The notes: generated by a model not told the origin, from the sequence alone. A DNA stretch of 64,000 nucleotides from Parus major (GCF_001522545.3 NC_031770.1:89229194-89293193); one strand, 5' to 3'. Positions 24,701 to 38,160 are shown, numbered from the stretch's first letter. A program made the numbers and translations.

Positions 24701-25740
24701 TACAAGATATGTGGATGTCTATCATTAATAAACCAACTTAATAGACTGTGATTATTTTACATCAATTAATTCTTTAAATTGTAAAATAATGTGTACAGCA
24801 TACTCCTGTCTGGTAACTTGTTCCTTGGATTTCCATTGTTAATAAATGGATGCTAAAAAATGTTTTGATAGGTTATAAGATATTTCATGGTCTTACTTCT
24901 TGATTAGTTTGCTGCTATTTTTAATATTGGTATAAGAATTTGCAGTCTATTCTTCTCAGTATTTTATCTAGGTCTTATTTGTCAAACAGTTTACCAAAAA
25001 AAGTTAAATTGATAGAAAAGAAATGGCACCTGAGCAAACCTAAGTGCAGAACTACTCAGAACAAATATAGAAGTATCAATATCTGAGAGATTTGCATTTT
25101 TCTTTTTGTTGCCCATAAGTAACTTGAACTAATCCTGACTCATGAGATCACTTTCACCTTAAACAGGTGAGGAAAACTGTCAAAAATATGAATGTGTTGT
25201 ACAAATTTAAATGTATCTGTAACTGATAACGCATTTGAAAGGCTCTGTGATCTGCTGGTTCCCTGAAGGTAAAGCATTGTCTATAATGAAAAATTCTCTT
25301 TTAAAAAAATAAAGATTAAACGCATGGAAAAGAAAATAAAATGGGTGCAAAATGAATAGTTGTATATATATATAATATTGGATATAAATGTTAGGAAAAT
25401 TGCATGCCTGCAAATCTTTGATTATTTCTATTATTTGGATATCTGCTTGGCTTATCAGTAGACACAATGATTTAGCCATGCAGATTTTCATTTCAATAAA
25501 CAGATGCTCTGCAAACTGGAGTTAATAATAACAACCCATTCTCTGCTGTTTGTTTTGGGGTGTACTTCCTGAAAGTGTGTCATTAGCACAGTGACTTAAA
25601 GGTAACCCTGAGAAGTATGTGGCAGGGAATTATGCCCATATAATGTTAAAATAAAACAAAAAAACTCCACAACAGCAACAAAAAAATATTTTTTTTAACC
25701 CAATTAAATATTTTTTACTCAAAATATCAAAACCATCAAT
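18701..25740. other. Intergenic sequence, nothing recognised
   Basis: About 7 kb of mixed AT-rich and moderately GC sequence. A block at about 22850-23050 (gcacccatagagcac ... ggcctcttcagttgcacccag) feels LTR-like, but I cannot assign it to a family. No gene was recognised. Confidence 0.45.
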
Positions 25741-25743
25741 ATA

Positions 25744-25787
25744 TATATACACTGCCTTCTTTGATGTTGTCAGAAGCAGTGTATATA
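25744..25787. other. Hairpin with 16-bp arms
   Basis: The left arm tatatacactgccttct (25744-25760) and right arm agaagcagtgtatata (25772-25787) pair over 16 bp with one bulged C and an 11-nt loop. It is short for a miRNA precursor. Confidence 0.8.
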
Positions 25788-28700
25788 ATACAAACTTCAT
25801 AAAGATCTGACATCTTCTGAGGACTAACCAATGTTCTCTAACACATACTATACCATCTGAAACTTTTTAATTGGCAAAGTGTATGTTTAATGAAACCAAA
25901 AGAGGAAGATTATCACTATCTCTCTTTCCCTTTTAATTTTCCTGGGTTTTTTTTTTTCACATTTAAAATGTATTTTTATGCAAGTACCTCTATCTGTAGC
26001 CTGGCATGTCTTATCCATGTTCGTAATACATCAGCCTTCCTTAGGGTAAAATCTATTTTTGTGATTGTAATAACTCTCTCATGTGTAGAACTTGGACTTT
26101 GTGTTTATCTTTTATGGTATAATATCTCAAAGAGCACAGATGTGGAACACCCACCTCACAACATGCAAGCAAGAATCAAATTCTGTTTTCTTTTACACCC
26201 AGACACCCCAGGAATGCCAACAGAATGAAATACATGAGTGAAATTTTATCAGTGGCAAATTGCTTTAGTATGGTATTCTGACCTCACTGGATTACAGCTG
26301 GTCCCTCCGTGGATACAGCCAACACTGATGGGTCACCTCAATCTGTCAACAGAGTTCATGGATTTGAAGTTCCAGCAGGGCTGTCTGTAATAAAGTGACC
26401 TTACATTACCCATTCCCTGCATTATGCAGGTGTGGCTGAGTGCCACGCCCGGGGTCTGCAGAGCAGTGGAAGCAAAAGAGCAGAGCTGAGGCAAGGCCCC
26501 TCTGGTGTGGTGCTCCTCCTCAGCTGCTGACAGCAGATCCCCAGGAAGAGTATTAGAACACAACACGCATATAATGATACTTCTCACACATAATCTCCTA
26601 GCTCCTAGTGATTCTTGAGCTAGGTTATTTGTATTCAATAGCACGCTGGCTTTTGTTCCATAATATTGTCATTTAATCCTACTGTATTTTCAAAATGCAC
26701 TGTCTGCTTTGAGACAAACTTCTTTTCTTTAGAGCTATACTAAAAAGTTGTTGAAGTTACTCTGTGAAAGATTGTGTATAAATGTTCCACTTATGTCCTG
26801 TTTAGGTCTATCAGATGTCCTCATGTGTGTAGAGAGATATAAGTGGGAACAGAGGAGCTGTGTCTATGAAAGTTCCTGTCTGTATTTCCTTACAGGAACA
26901 CTGTCAGTTCTGCCTTGTAAAAGAAATACAGCGTGACTGCCAAAGATATTAAAATCTGACAGTAATAGTTATTAATAAAGGATGACATTGGATAAAATTT
27001 GAGAATATATAAGAAAGTATGATATGGACATTTTCAACTAATTTCTTTAATTTTTTTTTACTTATCCTTAATGAAATAAATTACTTCAGTTAATATAATA
27101 AAAAACAGGAATGAGAAACATCAAAGAAATAGCCCATACATTAAAAAGCAGTGATCTGCATATACAAATTAAGATGTTTGCAAATAATGTGGTTTTTTTG
27201 AAGAAATGGAAGAGCTGCCATTTCTGGCATTTGGTATACTAACCTTTAGTTTTAAAAATACTTTTATTTTAGAAAATAAAGGAATGGATGTTCAGCATAT
27301 CTGGTATATGCATGAGGTAAAAATGGAAATTTGACTAACAGATGATTTCACAGAAAACTGTTTGACTAAAATAGACTACTTTTTCCATATTTTAAAAAGA
27401 AAGCATGGTTTAAGAGGAAAAGCAGTTAGAGGTCTATTGAACCTTGGCTATTCAGTGCTGGCACAATATCAAACACACATCATTACAGTTTAGCACATGC
27501 TTAATCTATCATTATTGCTAGTGAACTGCTTTGAATTATCCTGTGAAATACATTATATGGTCAGTTGTCATTAGATAAAAATAATTTAATATAGTAACTG
27601 CTTCAAAGTCCTTTTTAGACACCTAAGGTTTGCCAGACCAGGCTGAAATAAATGATCTGAGAGATTACAGGAGTTCCTGGGGAATTTAGACATTGAACAA
27701 TGAGACAGAAATATATTCCGTGTCTGAAAACATTGACATTACTCAGTGTTTTCTTATCTCCATATATTTGCTAGCTCTGATGGTTTTTCCTTGCATATCC
27801 CTGAGCAGCTCACAAGTGAGCATTTGATGCTTGCTCTTTTAAAACCAAACTCTGTGTTTAACACTACAAATTACATTTTATATCTTTGCTGTATAACTTT
27901 AATGTAGACTGTAGAAGTTCATATCCAAAAAAAACCAGCCTAGCAATCTTGCAGTTCAGAGCTCCCCAGCTTCACTTGACACATTCCCAGTCAGTCAGTT
28001 TTCTTAAAGGATCAAAATTAGGTACCAGTGCATGCTCAGAAGTGTGGTGGGGTGGAGAGCTAGTTAGTCTCACCTTTAACTTCTTGTGTGACTCGCTGAA
28101 AACTGTTCAGAAAAAGGCTTAATAGCTCCAGAAGCCTGAAATCTAAAACACTGAAAAAAACCCCAACAGGCACAAACAAAAACTCACAGAATTTAGAATA
28201 TGTTTTGTAACTTCAAACAAATGCAGGATAATGGGTTCTAAACCATTGTCCCAGAGGACAGTAATCATAGCCCACATGTTTTAAAGCTTTCAGATATTGT
28301 TTTTCCTATCCCTTTTAAGAGATTCTATTTTATTTGTCTGTTCTGAAGATTGTTTAAATCTTCACTGTGGTCACACTTTCTCCTTTTCTACTGAGCAGTT
28401 TTTGGTTTATGAGCATTTTGTGCTATTGATTTATTTCTTCATACTCCTTAATTAGCCACATTGGCTTTCCATGCCCTTTCCTCCTTAAACCCTTGTTGAG
28501 ATCAATTTCAACTAAAGATGGGTTCATGACATAGAATTCTGGTCAGGATCTTGAGCAGGCAAATTTTAGAGTTTGTGTTCAGTTTTGTGGCTTAGAGACT
28601 CATTTACCAATATCTGCTGAAGCTTGTCTCTCTTTTTAAACCTTGATCTAAAAGCTTGACAATGGATGGACGTACCTTATAATTTGTTTATGTATTTTAA

Positions 28701-29699
28701 ATCCCAGAATGAGTGAGTTACTAAATCATAACTAGGAGAGTATTAATTTCACTTGTTACCTTTTTCAAAGTTGAGAGATTACAGAATGCAGTAGTCTTGT
28801 GCTTTTTTCCTCAAATCCAGTATTTCTACTTCTGTAGCCTTATTCCCAGTAACAGGCCAATACTTTAAAAAGACCACCATTGCTGAAAATAAATAAAATA
28901 TTCCTTTGTTGGAGCACCATACTGGATTATCTTCCTCATTCTTGGTGTAGGACCAATTCTACTCCTTTCTTGTTTGATTTGTTTTTTATGAATTCTGAAA
29001 GAACATTTTGTTGTTCACTGCAGTTTGCCAGGTGTTGCTCAGCTGTCTTCACTACATTCTATTTTCTCCTTAGTTTTTTAGGTTGTTATTTATTCCCAAT
29101 ATTCTGTATAAAATGGTTTTTCTTTTGTGGAGACATGGAGCTTCAATGTGCTTTCCTCTTGAGCTGCAAGCATCACAAGGTTTTATACTCAGCTTAAAAG
29201 AAATTCCCTATGCCATGTTACAGCTAAGCCTCTAATCAATGACCCCAGCTGACTTCAGTGAGTTTTCTAACAAAAAGGTATTTTTTTAATAGCATCATTT
29301 GACAGTTCCAGTTTAAAGCAAAATAAATTACCAGCTTAGAGTCACAAGAAATGGTATCTCCAATTTCTATGAAGAGGTGAAGAGGTAAGGGACAGAAACC
29401 TATAAATGAAGGTAGGAAAGGGAAGGATGGAGCTTAAAGCACTTTAAAATTTCTTAAAGGTTCATAACACAGATTCAAACTACAGTTTCCTTCTTGAAAA
29501 AAAAACAAAACTTTTTCTTTCTGATTTTTGTTTTCCATTGAATTGAGTCAGCTTGTGATTACTCAATTTAAGTTTAGTGTCTATAATCAAATTGTCACTG
29601 AAGCTCTGATGACTTTCTAAGAACAAAGTCTGAGAAACTTAGACTCCCAAATTACTGTGCTCCCCTGGCCTCCTCTCTGCTGGGGTGCTGTGATGGGCA
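25788..29699. other. Intergenic sequence, nothing recognised
   Basis: AT-rich sequence with a small GC-richer patch near 26400-26560. Short frames of 105-112 residues show hydrophobic runs expected from T-rich DNA and no family motif. Confidence 0.45.
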
Positions 29700-29840
29700 G
29701 AGAAGGCCTTGACATTGTGTAAGTGCTGCTCATCACTGAAAAATCACCCCTGTGTCATCAACACTTTTTCCAGCACAAATGCAAGACACAGCCCATACTA
29801 GATATGAAGAAAACTAACTCTGTGCTGGCCAAACCCAGAA
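29700..29840 (+). mobile_element. Avian ERV LTR fragment
   Basis: The landmarks 'aaggccttgacattgtgtaa', 'gtgctgctcatcac', 'tgtgtcatcaacac' and 'gaagaaaactaactctgtg' occur in the order of a widespread avian retroviral LTR end ('aggccttgat..tgtaagcactgctcagca ... gtgttatcaacac ... gaagaaaattaactc'). The rest of the LTR is not clear. The family assignment is from memory. Confidence 0.65.
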
Positions 29841-31139
29841 TGTGGGTGCTCCTGAAATTTGTCTCTTTGTCAGTTACCTCCCTGGAGCTCTGAGGTTCAT
29901 TTTTAAATTAGAAACAAACATAGCAAGTCTTCTTCTGATTCCAGGTCTTTAAGCAAAGGAAAAAAAAAAATCGTTTAAAAAGGAGGCAAGAGTGGAGCCA
30001 GCCTTATTAAATCTTGATTATTATTTAAAGATAACTGTAGACCTGCCTCTGTTTAAAGACGTTTCCACCAGTATTTAACTCCTAAGACAGGGATATGATC
30101 AGTGGGCTAAAAAGCTTGACAGACTAGGAGACCAGCTCTGTTGATCTAGGAAAGCAAGATTCTTCAGGTGGAGGAGGCAAAGGAGAAATCTCTCATCCTG
30201 TCTTTTTGCTGCAAGGGTAATTTCTGCATTTTATATTGAAGACTCTCTAGAAAAATTATAGTGACAGGGCTTGACCTCAGGCTCCTACATAGTCACACAA
30301 TCAGCTTCCTTTTTTCTATAACTCTTTTAGGACCAATGCTCTTGGCTGCTTGTTAATACAGTTTCTGTAGGTTATGGAAGGAGAATATTTAGGAGCTCCC
30401 TGGAAGTGGATTTGTGTTCAGATACTCAGTTCATGGTCACTTAGGCAGATTGTAAAGTCTTCCATTTAAACACAGCTGAAAAATCCACAAATACATATAT
30501 ACCTTTCTGATGCTATATTTATTCAGTTTTCCAGTCATTCTTTAGGATAACTAGCACTACCAATTTTGGAACCCATTGACTTTATAGATTAACCATCAGT
30601 TCTTGGAACAGAAAATGGCTCTGAATTGGGCTACTATGTTAGGCTGATTCATGTGATGCATCTATAAGCTATGTTTATTCTAACAGTTTTCAGTCAGCTG
30701 GAGAACTTCCAAAACAGTTCCAGGGAGATGGAGATTTTTCAGCATCAGCAATTTTAGACTGTAATTGTTGCTCATACAATTTGGGAACAAACTGTATCTG
30801 TACAAACCTGTGAAAGTCAGTGTTGTAGGTCATGTCAAGCTGGAATAGATTCAGATGTTTTGGCAATGAGGATCAAAATTTAAAAAAAAACTTCAACAAA
30901 AGAAAAAAATTACACAAAATAAATAGAATACAATTCAGTGAAGCTAAATGACAGAAAAGGAATAATATAAAGCACACTGACTAGGCCTCAGGTCTTGAAA
31001 ATAGGGCCTGAAACTTATGAACAGAAAATAAATAAATGCACTAATCCTACAGTGAGAAAAGGAAAAATTTTAGCCTAGTATTAAAAACAGAAGCAACATG
31101 AAAATAATTGACCTATTCCATTAGTTATTGGCAACATGC
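29841..31139. other. Intergenic sequence, nothing recognised
   Basis: AT-rich unique sequence with A-runs. No gene was seen. Confidence 0.5.
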
Positions 31140-31607
31140 CAGCTGGAGAGGTTTAAGAGACAGTGGATCAGCCTGGGAAGAGCCAAAGAAGAACCACAAA
31201 CAATTAAAAGGGCTAAAATATATGAAGGAATATTGAATAAGTTATTTTTGCTGAAGAGGAGTAGATTAGAGAAAACTTTTTAACGGCATTCAAGTACACA
31301 AAAATCTACATCAAGAAAAAGAAAAACATCTATTTTTCTGGTCTTTCTTACTCAGGATAGAACAAGGAAAAATGACCTTGAGTTATAGCCACAAAGATTC
31401 AGATACAAGAAAACGTTCTTACAGTACGGCTAGACAAGCACTGGAATAGGTATTTTAATAGGGTATGAAATCTCCATCTCAGAATGCTTATTAAAAAAGA
31501 TTAACAACCTTATCAGGACAGGATGAGGGGGGTAAATAGATCATGGATAGTATTGGACCAGGCAATCTCTGAAGATCCCTTACAGTCCTATTTTATATTC
31601 TTCTCTG
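31140..31607 (+). mobile_element. Old diverged CR1 LINE fragment
   Basis: It contains the CR1 order 'ggatagaacaagg', 'aatgaccttgagttatagcc', 'gattcagat', 'gacaagcactggaatagg' and 'gaaatctccatctcagaatg'. It ends in 'ggaccaggcaatctctgaag' and 'atcccttacagtcctat'. It is heavily diverged and the tail is lost. Confidence 0.8.
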
Positions 31608-31756
31608 TACACAAAATTTTAATTAGAAGTATGTGTCTAAAATCTGAAAAATAAAGCATCTCATCTGATAACAAAACTTACTCAATGGAGGGACACACAC
31701 ATACAATTTGCTCACACTGCCACTTAAAACTGCTCTGTATATCCACATCACACTTG

Positions 31757-32090
31757 GGATCACAGAATCACAGGATGAACTAGGTTGGAAAAGAACTTTG
31801 AGACCATCAAGTCCAACCTATGACCTAACATCTCCTCATCAACAAAACCATGGCACCGAGTGCCACTTCCACTCTTTTTTTAAGCACTTCCAGGGATGGA
31901 CATTCCATCACCTCCCTGGGAAGATGATTCCAGTGCTCAATCACTCTTCCAGTGAAAAATTTCTTCCTGATGTCCAACCTAAACTTCTCCTGAGGCAGTT
32001 TAAGACTGTGCCTTCTCATTCTGTCAGTGGTTGCCTGGGAGAAGAGGCTGACCCCCACCTGTCTGCTTTCAGGTAGTTGTAGAGAGGGTC
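31757..32090 (-). mobile_element. CR1 LINE 3' end, well preserved
   Basis: It begins with 'gatcacagaatcacaggatg', 'aggttggaaaagaactttga' and 'gaccatcaagtccaacc', the reverse complement of a young CR1 3' end. It continues through 'cacttccagggatgg', 'cattccatcacctccctggg' and 'ttcttcctgatgtccaacct'. It is less diverged than the neighbouring copy at 31140, so probably a younger insertion. Confidence 0.93.
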
Positions 32091-34034
32091 ACTGTAAACA
32101 CCATTCTGGGAGACTTAGTTTAATTTGACTGAATAAAAATCAATTCCTTCTCATACGGTGATACATTCAAAAACATGAGGGAAAGAAAATTACTGCAATG
32201 TGATATTTTCACTAATTTTTGGCTGTGATTCATAAGATGAGCATTTCCTTCAAATAAAGTTAAATTAAAAAGCCCAGTGTAACATAACTGACAAAACTGC
32301 AGAGAAAGGGCATGACTTTCTTCAGTCTACCTTTCTCTTTCCCTTCATCTTGTGATAGGGTTATTTTCTTTTTCAACAAAGAAACATTCATATTTACCTT
32401 TTCAAGGTACTGTACTGTTTTGAGACTTGCATAGAATAATGAAGGCACACATTACCCCTTGACATGCCAGTCGTATTGTCCCTCTGGTAGATAAGCACAC
32501 ACTTTGATAGACCAATGTGAAAATACACCAGAGAAAATGTATCTCTGCAGCAGCAAACGTGCATCCTTGTGATGAGTGGAAGACTAAATTTATCTTCCAT
32601 AAGGACATGAGACCCTGAACACTGGCAACATTTGCTAGTATTCTACAGTACAGACAGGATATTTGTGGATGCTGTATTTAAGGCTTTTGGTTTCTTTTTA
32701 GCTTTCAGAATGTCTTAATATCTCCCACTCCCTACTTCTCAAGTGCATCATTGGCACAGGGAAGCTTTAAAATGAACATAATAGCTGTTTTATTGTTCAA
32801 AACCCTGATCCCACAATATTGATCAATTAGTACACTCAGCATTTGCATTGCTGTGGAACAGCTGTCTTTCAGAGACAGGACTGGGCAAATGCTTTTTGTC
32901 AAAGCTTTTCTCCAAAACTTTTGCTCCAAATTATCTGAGAATTATAAATGTATTTCCAAATCTTATGAGAATTCTACATTCAGAAGAAATACGAATTGTC
33001 TCTGTTTTGTTGCAGTCATCAGCATTTAAACCATTTTGTCTGTATGAGTCTGGGGAATTTAATGGGGCTGTCTACACCCCCATTAAAAATATCCTGGGAA
33101 GGCATGTTCTTGCTTCACAGAAAGGACTGAAGCCTTTTAAAAATTGCCAACAAAATAGTGAGGTGCCCTTGCCCTGGTTGTTTCACTAGGGCTATAAATG
33201 TCATAACATTTTTAACAGGAAATGGGAAGGCAATGGGATTTAGGACACCATAGGAACTCTCTCTGACCTTGTAGCCCGCAGGGCATGAACTTTGTGAACT
33301 TTGGTATCTCTTAGACTGCAATTCAGTAATGGCATATCCTCACTTCTGCACTGGCAGTGGGCAAAGTTGACTGGGGAAAAGAGCCTCAAGGGTAAGACAG
33401 GGGTAAAGCAAGTTTGAGAAAGACAAAACATGATACATCAAAGACGATGGTACAACAGTGGACAAAAAGGTATGAGCTGTGTCAGGCTACCTCCCCTATA
33501 CAGGCTTCAAAATTAATTCCACACTGAAGCAACTGCAAATCCTACTTGATTTAAGACATTAAATTTATCATATTTATGCATTGCATGTGCATTTAACATT
33601 TTAAATCTCCATGTATTTTTTTCCAGATGCTAGAACAAGGAAGGCTCCACCTCTTCCTAGGTAAGGGTGGGCAAGAAACTCCTGCTCTGAAAGAAGTACG
33701 AAGAGAAGTAAAAAAATTGCACACCAAGTTGTCTCCCAAGAGTAGGAACTGAGTTTGGGAAAGCCTCAGATCTCTTATTTGGGCTTGGGTCTGCAGGCAG
33801 AGCACACAAAGCTTACGTCAGAAACTGAGTAACAGCGTTCAGTGGCATGTGCTTTATTCTCATTAGACTACTACAGGAAATGAAGGGGAGGACCATGACA
33901 GAGGTGGTAGTACTTGGAAAAGGATGTCAAAAAGTCAAATGTGCTTGGAAAGGAGTAGTTCCATGAAGCTCTCTTGTGGCAAAGCAAGGCAGTAGCATCC
34001 TAACTACTTCAGGGAGACAGCTGCCATTAGTTCT
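32091..34034. other. Intergenic sequence, nothing recognised
   Basis: Unique AT-rich sequence. A 34-bp interval at 33627-33660 is framed by a good acceptor (tttttttccag) and a GTAAGG donor, but there is no other support for an exon. Confidence 0.45.
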
Positions 34035-34550
34035 AGGGAGACAATCCTGGCCTATGTTCGGATCTGGTGAGACACATTTGGAGTGCTATTTCCAACCCTA
34101 GGATTCCCAGTACAGGAGAGACACTGCTGTGGGTTCAGAGAGTGACACAGATATGACTAAGGGGTTGGAGCATCTGTTATACAAGAAAAGGCAGAGAGAG
34201 ATGGGACTGTTAAAGACTGGAGAAGATTTATACACATATATCAAAGTGTAGGTCAGGGGCAATAAACGAGTTGGAGCCAGACTCTTCACAGTGGTATCAA
34301 GGGAAAGAACAGAAGGCAAGGGACATAAATTCAAATATAGGAAATTCCACTGAAACATAAAAACATCCATTTTTTTACTGGAACGGGTTGCCAAAAGATG
34401 TTTTGAAGTCTCCACTCTTGGAGACATTGAAACCCTGATTGGATATGGTTCCAGGTAGCCTGCTCTATCTGACCCTGCTTTGAGCAGAGGATGGGACTAG
34501 ATGAGCTCCAGAAGTCTTGTCCAGCTTCAGCAATTTTGTCCACTGTGAAT
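34035..34550 (+). mobile_element. CR1 LINE 3' part
   Basis: It shows CR1 landmarks in order: 'atctggtgagacacatttgg', 'tacaggagagac', 'ggttggagcatctgttat', 'aggaaattccactgaaacat', 'tttactggaacgggttgcc' and 'cttggagacattgaaaccc'. It ends with 'gggactagatgagctccaga'. No full 3' tail remains and the frames are broken. Confidence 0.88.
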
Positions 34551-35651
34551 AGCCCTTCTTGCCCCCAGGGTAATGGAGACATCTTATGCCTTCAATTTGC
34601 AGAATTGTCCTTGCAGTTATGCCAACACAGTAGGTTGCCAGTATGAATTTAATCAGATTTTAATGCCAAATAATCAAAGAACACATTTGTTATTTTAAAT
34701 ATTGGATTATTCAGATCGTTCAAATTATGAGGAAGATGGATGAATTCAAAGGCTGAAACTCAGACCTCCGTTTAATACATGTGGACATACACGACAGCAT
34801 GATTTTGCATTTTAGAAAACAATTAACACATCCATTACACTTTAACAAACTTAGCAACTATAAAACTCTAAACATAATTGTCTAATATAAAAATCAATGA
34901 AAAATATATAGTGCTCTTCAAATATATTGTAGTGGCCATACTGCTGTGGTGTATTTTTAAGGAAAATGGAAAAAACAGTATTAAAAATTGAAGATCTGAA
35001 GAAAACAAAAAATATTTTAATTTTTCAATGATTAAATGATGTATAAATCAGAAATGTTGAAATTCCTGTAATCTGATAGTTATTAGTGGTTTAGTGGTTT
35101 AAAGGAGGCTGCAGAACTCAGAAATATCCACTGTTATACTCTGCAAGTCTTCTTCCAGCTGAAATCTGGCTCCTGTTTGAGCAGGGGAAGTGCACTTCAT
35201 TACAGGTACCAAACCTTGGAAACTTGGTTAAAACTGACTTTTTAGATATTCATTTTACAAAATTCTGCATCCAGCATAATTTCAAAGATTTATATGTGTT
35301 AAGAACATTACAGCCTACCTGAGATTGGATTTTGTGTCTTTAGTGGTAAAATGGTATTAAATTTTAATTACTGATGATTAAATAAATGATTGTGCAGTAT
35401 GTGTAGGTGACATAAAAAGAATTTATATATATATATATATATATATTTATACACATACCTACAGAAAGACGTAAATATAGATAGATATAGATAGGCATAC
35501 ATAAATACAGCTGGGGGGACATTTCCTCGAGGTAGAAATTTATAATTAAAATGTAGAAGGAACATGTGTAAAGAATGAAAGACTTTACTTCCTTGAAAGA
35601 GAATTCTTTAGGGGAAAATTCTTATTTCATGAAGGTTTGTTATTTCTTCTT
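34551..35651. other. Intergenic sequence with TA and ATAG microsatellites
   Basis: AT-rich. An uninterrupted TA run lies at about 35424-35446, and imperfect ATAG repeats at about 35475-35494. Nothing else is recognised. Confidence 0.6.
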
Positions 35652-36518
35652 TAATAAAATCATTCAGGTTGGATAAGATCTTTAAGACTGTTGAGTACTA
35701 CTGTTAACTCAGCACTGCCAAGTGCACACTAAACCATGTTCCTGAGTGACACATCAACACATCTTTTGAACACTTCCAGGAATGGTGAATCAACTGCTTC
35801 CCAGGGCAGCCTGTTCGAATACCTGACAACCCTTTTCTTGAAGATGTTTTTTCTAGTATCCAATCTAAATTGGATACTATTTATTTGGATACTAATTTTC
35901 TCTGGTCCCGTTGCTTGTCACTTGTAAGATGAGGCTGATTCGCACCTCTCTACAACCTCCTTTCAGGTAGTTGGAGAGAACAATAAGGTCTCCCTTAAGC
36001 TTTGTTTTCTCCAGGCTAACCCCCAGTTCCCTCAGACACTCCTTCTAAGACTTGTGCTGGAGACCCTTCACCCTTCTCTGGACACTCTCCAGCACCTCAA
36101 TGACTTTCCTTTAGTGAGGGGCCTGGAACTGGACACAGCACTTGAGGTGCTCCAGTGTGCCAAGCACAGTCACAGCCCTGGTTCTGCTGGCCATGCTATT
36201 GATGATCCAGCCTGTCCAGAACCCTCTGCAGAGCCTTCCTACCCTCCAGCAGATCAACACTCACAGCTAATGGTGTCATCTGCAAACTGACTGAGGGTGC
36301 ATTTGATCACCTCATCCAGATCATTGATAAAGATGTTAAACAGGACTGGACCCAACAGGGAGCCCTGAGGAGCACCATTTGTGATGGGCAACCCCTTTTA
36401 TCACCACTCTTTGTGTCTGGACATCCACCCAGTTTTTAGCTAGCAACCATGTCCCAGTCAAGCCATGTCCAGCCAGTTTCTCCAGGAGAATGTTCTGGGA
36501 AGTGTTGTCCAAAGGTTA
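35652..36518 (-). mobile_element. CR1 LINE, about 870 bp
   Basis: The reverse-complement CR1 order is clear: 'tcattcaggttggataagat', 'ttcctgagtgacacatcaac', 'ttcccagggcagcctgttcg', 'ttcaggtagttggagagaac', 'gggcctggaactggacacag', 'ctctgcagagccttcctacc', 'atggtgtcatctgcaaactg', 'aacaggactggacccaacag' and 'agccctgaggagcacc'. This reaches well into the 3' half of ORF2. A small duplication near 35863-35893 (ggatactat...ggatact) interrupts it. Confidence 0.95.
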
Positions 36519-37539
36519 TGAAGGTATAGAAATACAATGTACCAGCAGATAAGAGAGGAAATCAGTAATTTCATTTGAATTTTATGGATCAGATTTATGT
36601 AAGAAAAATAGAATATAATCCAATTGCTTTAAAGGTAATTTCTCAAATTGACTTCTCAAATTACTAGTGAATGGAAATTGACATAGAAAATTTTGTGGTT
36701 TTGCTTTGTATATTTAATCAGTGCATATAAAGTCCATGCTAAATTATGAATATTTAGGAATTTGATCTTTTCAAGTCCTCCTTCATTAACATAACACAAT
36801 TGGGAAAATCAAGGAAATGGGCTGGTTTTTGCTTTTGGTTTAATATCAAAATAAATACAGGGGAGAAGCTTCTGAACAAGAAAGCAATGAGACAACAGAT
36901 GGATGAATCATTGCAGAGGCTCTGATAAAAATACACTGACCTCACTCAGACATTTAATCAAAACCCAGTCCTTTGTTGTTTGAAGTTTTCTTCAAAATGT
37001 GGCAATTAAAACAGCAGATTGAATATTATGTGGGGTTCTTAATGTCTCAGTTCAACTGATTGGTTATCTTACCTATTAGCATATTAACTCACAGACAATA
37101 ATTTACAGATTTTTTCTGAGTGCAACATATTTAGAAATTATTTTGAAGAGCATTTAAGAGTCCTCCTGTGCTACTGAGATCAAATTGGAAATTTATTTAT
37201 CTATCAGTTCTAGAAATCTGTATCTATTTTTAAAATTGAGAAATACATTTTAAGGAGTCAGTATTTGAATTCTAAGCCCATCACAATAAACCTAAAGTTC
37301 AAAGCCCCATCCCTGTGCTTCTGGATAGCTGATAAAAAACTACACTCAAATTGAGGAGGTGCCTAAAGCTAGCAAAGAAGAAACTCACTGACATTAAAGG
37401 GTTTTAAAACCGACCCCTCTTAGAATTTTTGCAATTGAGCCAGAAATAATTTTTGATTTGCAACTAGTGAATTCTGTAAGACCAAAACTAACATTCACAC
37501 TATAACTGTTTCCGAAGGCTTTCCCTAGGAATAGGAGAG
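36519..37539. other. Intergenic sequence, nothing recognised
   Basis: AT-rich unique sequence between a CR1 and an LTR-like block. Confidence 0.5.
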
Positions 37540-38160
37540 TGTGGAGGCTCCAGAGCCAAGATGTGGAAAGAGGCCTCTAATGTATGAAGTCAAAGCATAG
37601 AGAGATTTTCCCCCATATAAGAATAGAAGGAAAAAACCTTCTCTGATAGTTCTTTGCATCACCAGTCCACTGTACCCCAGTTATACCCCGTTGGCCTGCA
37701 GGCTGTCCCTTCCCTTTTTTACCTTCTATGTCCTTCCCCATGAAAGTTCTCCCTTCTCTTTTTCCCCATTGGCACCAGTTTGCTGCAATCCTCTGCCCCG
37801 GTATCCCATTGGCTCTCCCTCTCCCTGACTCCGCCTATGCACCACTTGCCCTGTTCCTATTGGACTCTGAGCCTCGTATCCACCCCCTCAAACCCATATA
37901 TATCCCTGGACCCTCCATTGTTCCATGTCTTTGTTCCTGGACCCCTTCAGTGTGTGGCTGCGATAAGCCCTAATGGAACTCCATACAAAGACCCTTTCCT
38001 GGCTCTCTGCCGTTGCACATCTATCCGTGGTGTGCTTGTGAGTGTGTGTGTGTGTGAGTGTGATTGCCACCTGCCCAGATGCCTTCCTACCTGGAGCTGC
38101 TCTCGGGAAGGTAGCGTCACCTGAGCATCACCAGCCGATCCTAGAGGACAGCTTAGTCCC
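37540..38160 (+). mobile_element. Probable solo ERV LTR
   Basis: A GC-richer island in AT-rich DNA with retroviral U3-like promoter spacing. Three ATTGG (inverted CCAAT) boxes lie at 37768, 37808 and 37859, followed by TATATA at about 37896-37903, with C/T-rich sequence between. Downstream are R/U5-like sequences and a GT-rich run at 38037-38062. No gag/pol sequence adjoins it. The exact ends and family are uncertain. It could instead be some other CCAAT/TATA promoter, but no exon follows. Confidence 0.55.

Noticed and set aside
31708..32076. 122-residue plus-strand frame
   Set aside because: It is the antisense of a CR1 3' end.
36054..36290. 78-residue plus-strand frame
   Set aside because: It is the antisense of CR1 ORF2, produced by the minus-strand CR1 at 35652-36518.
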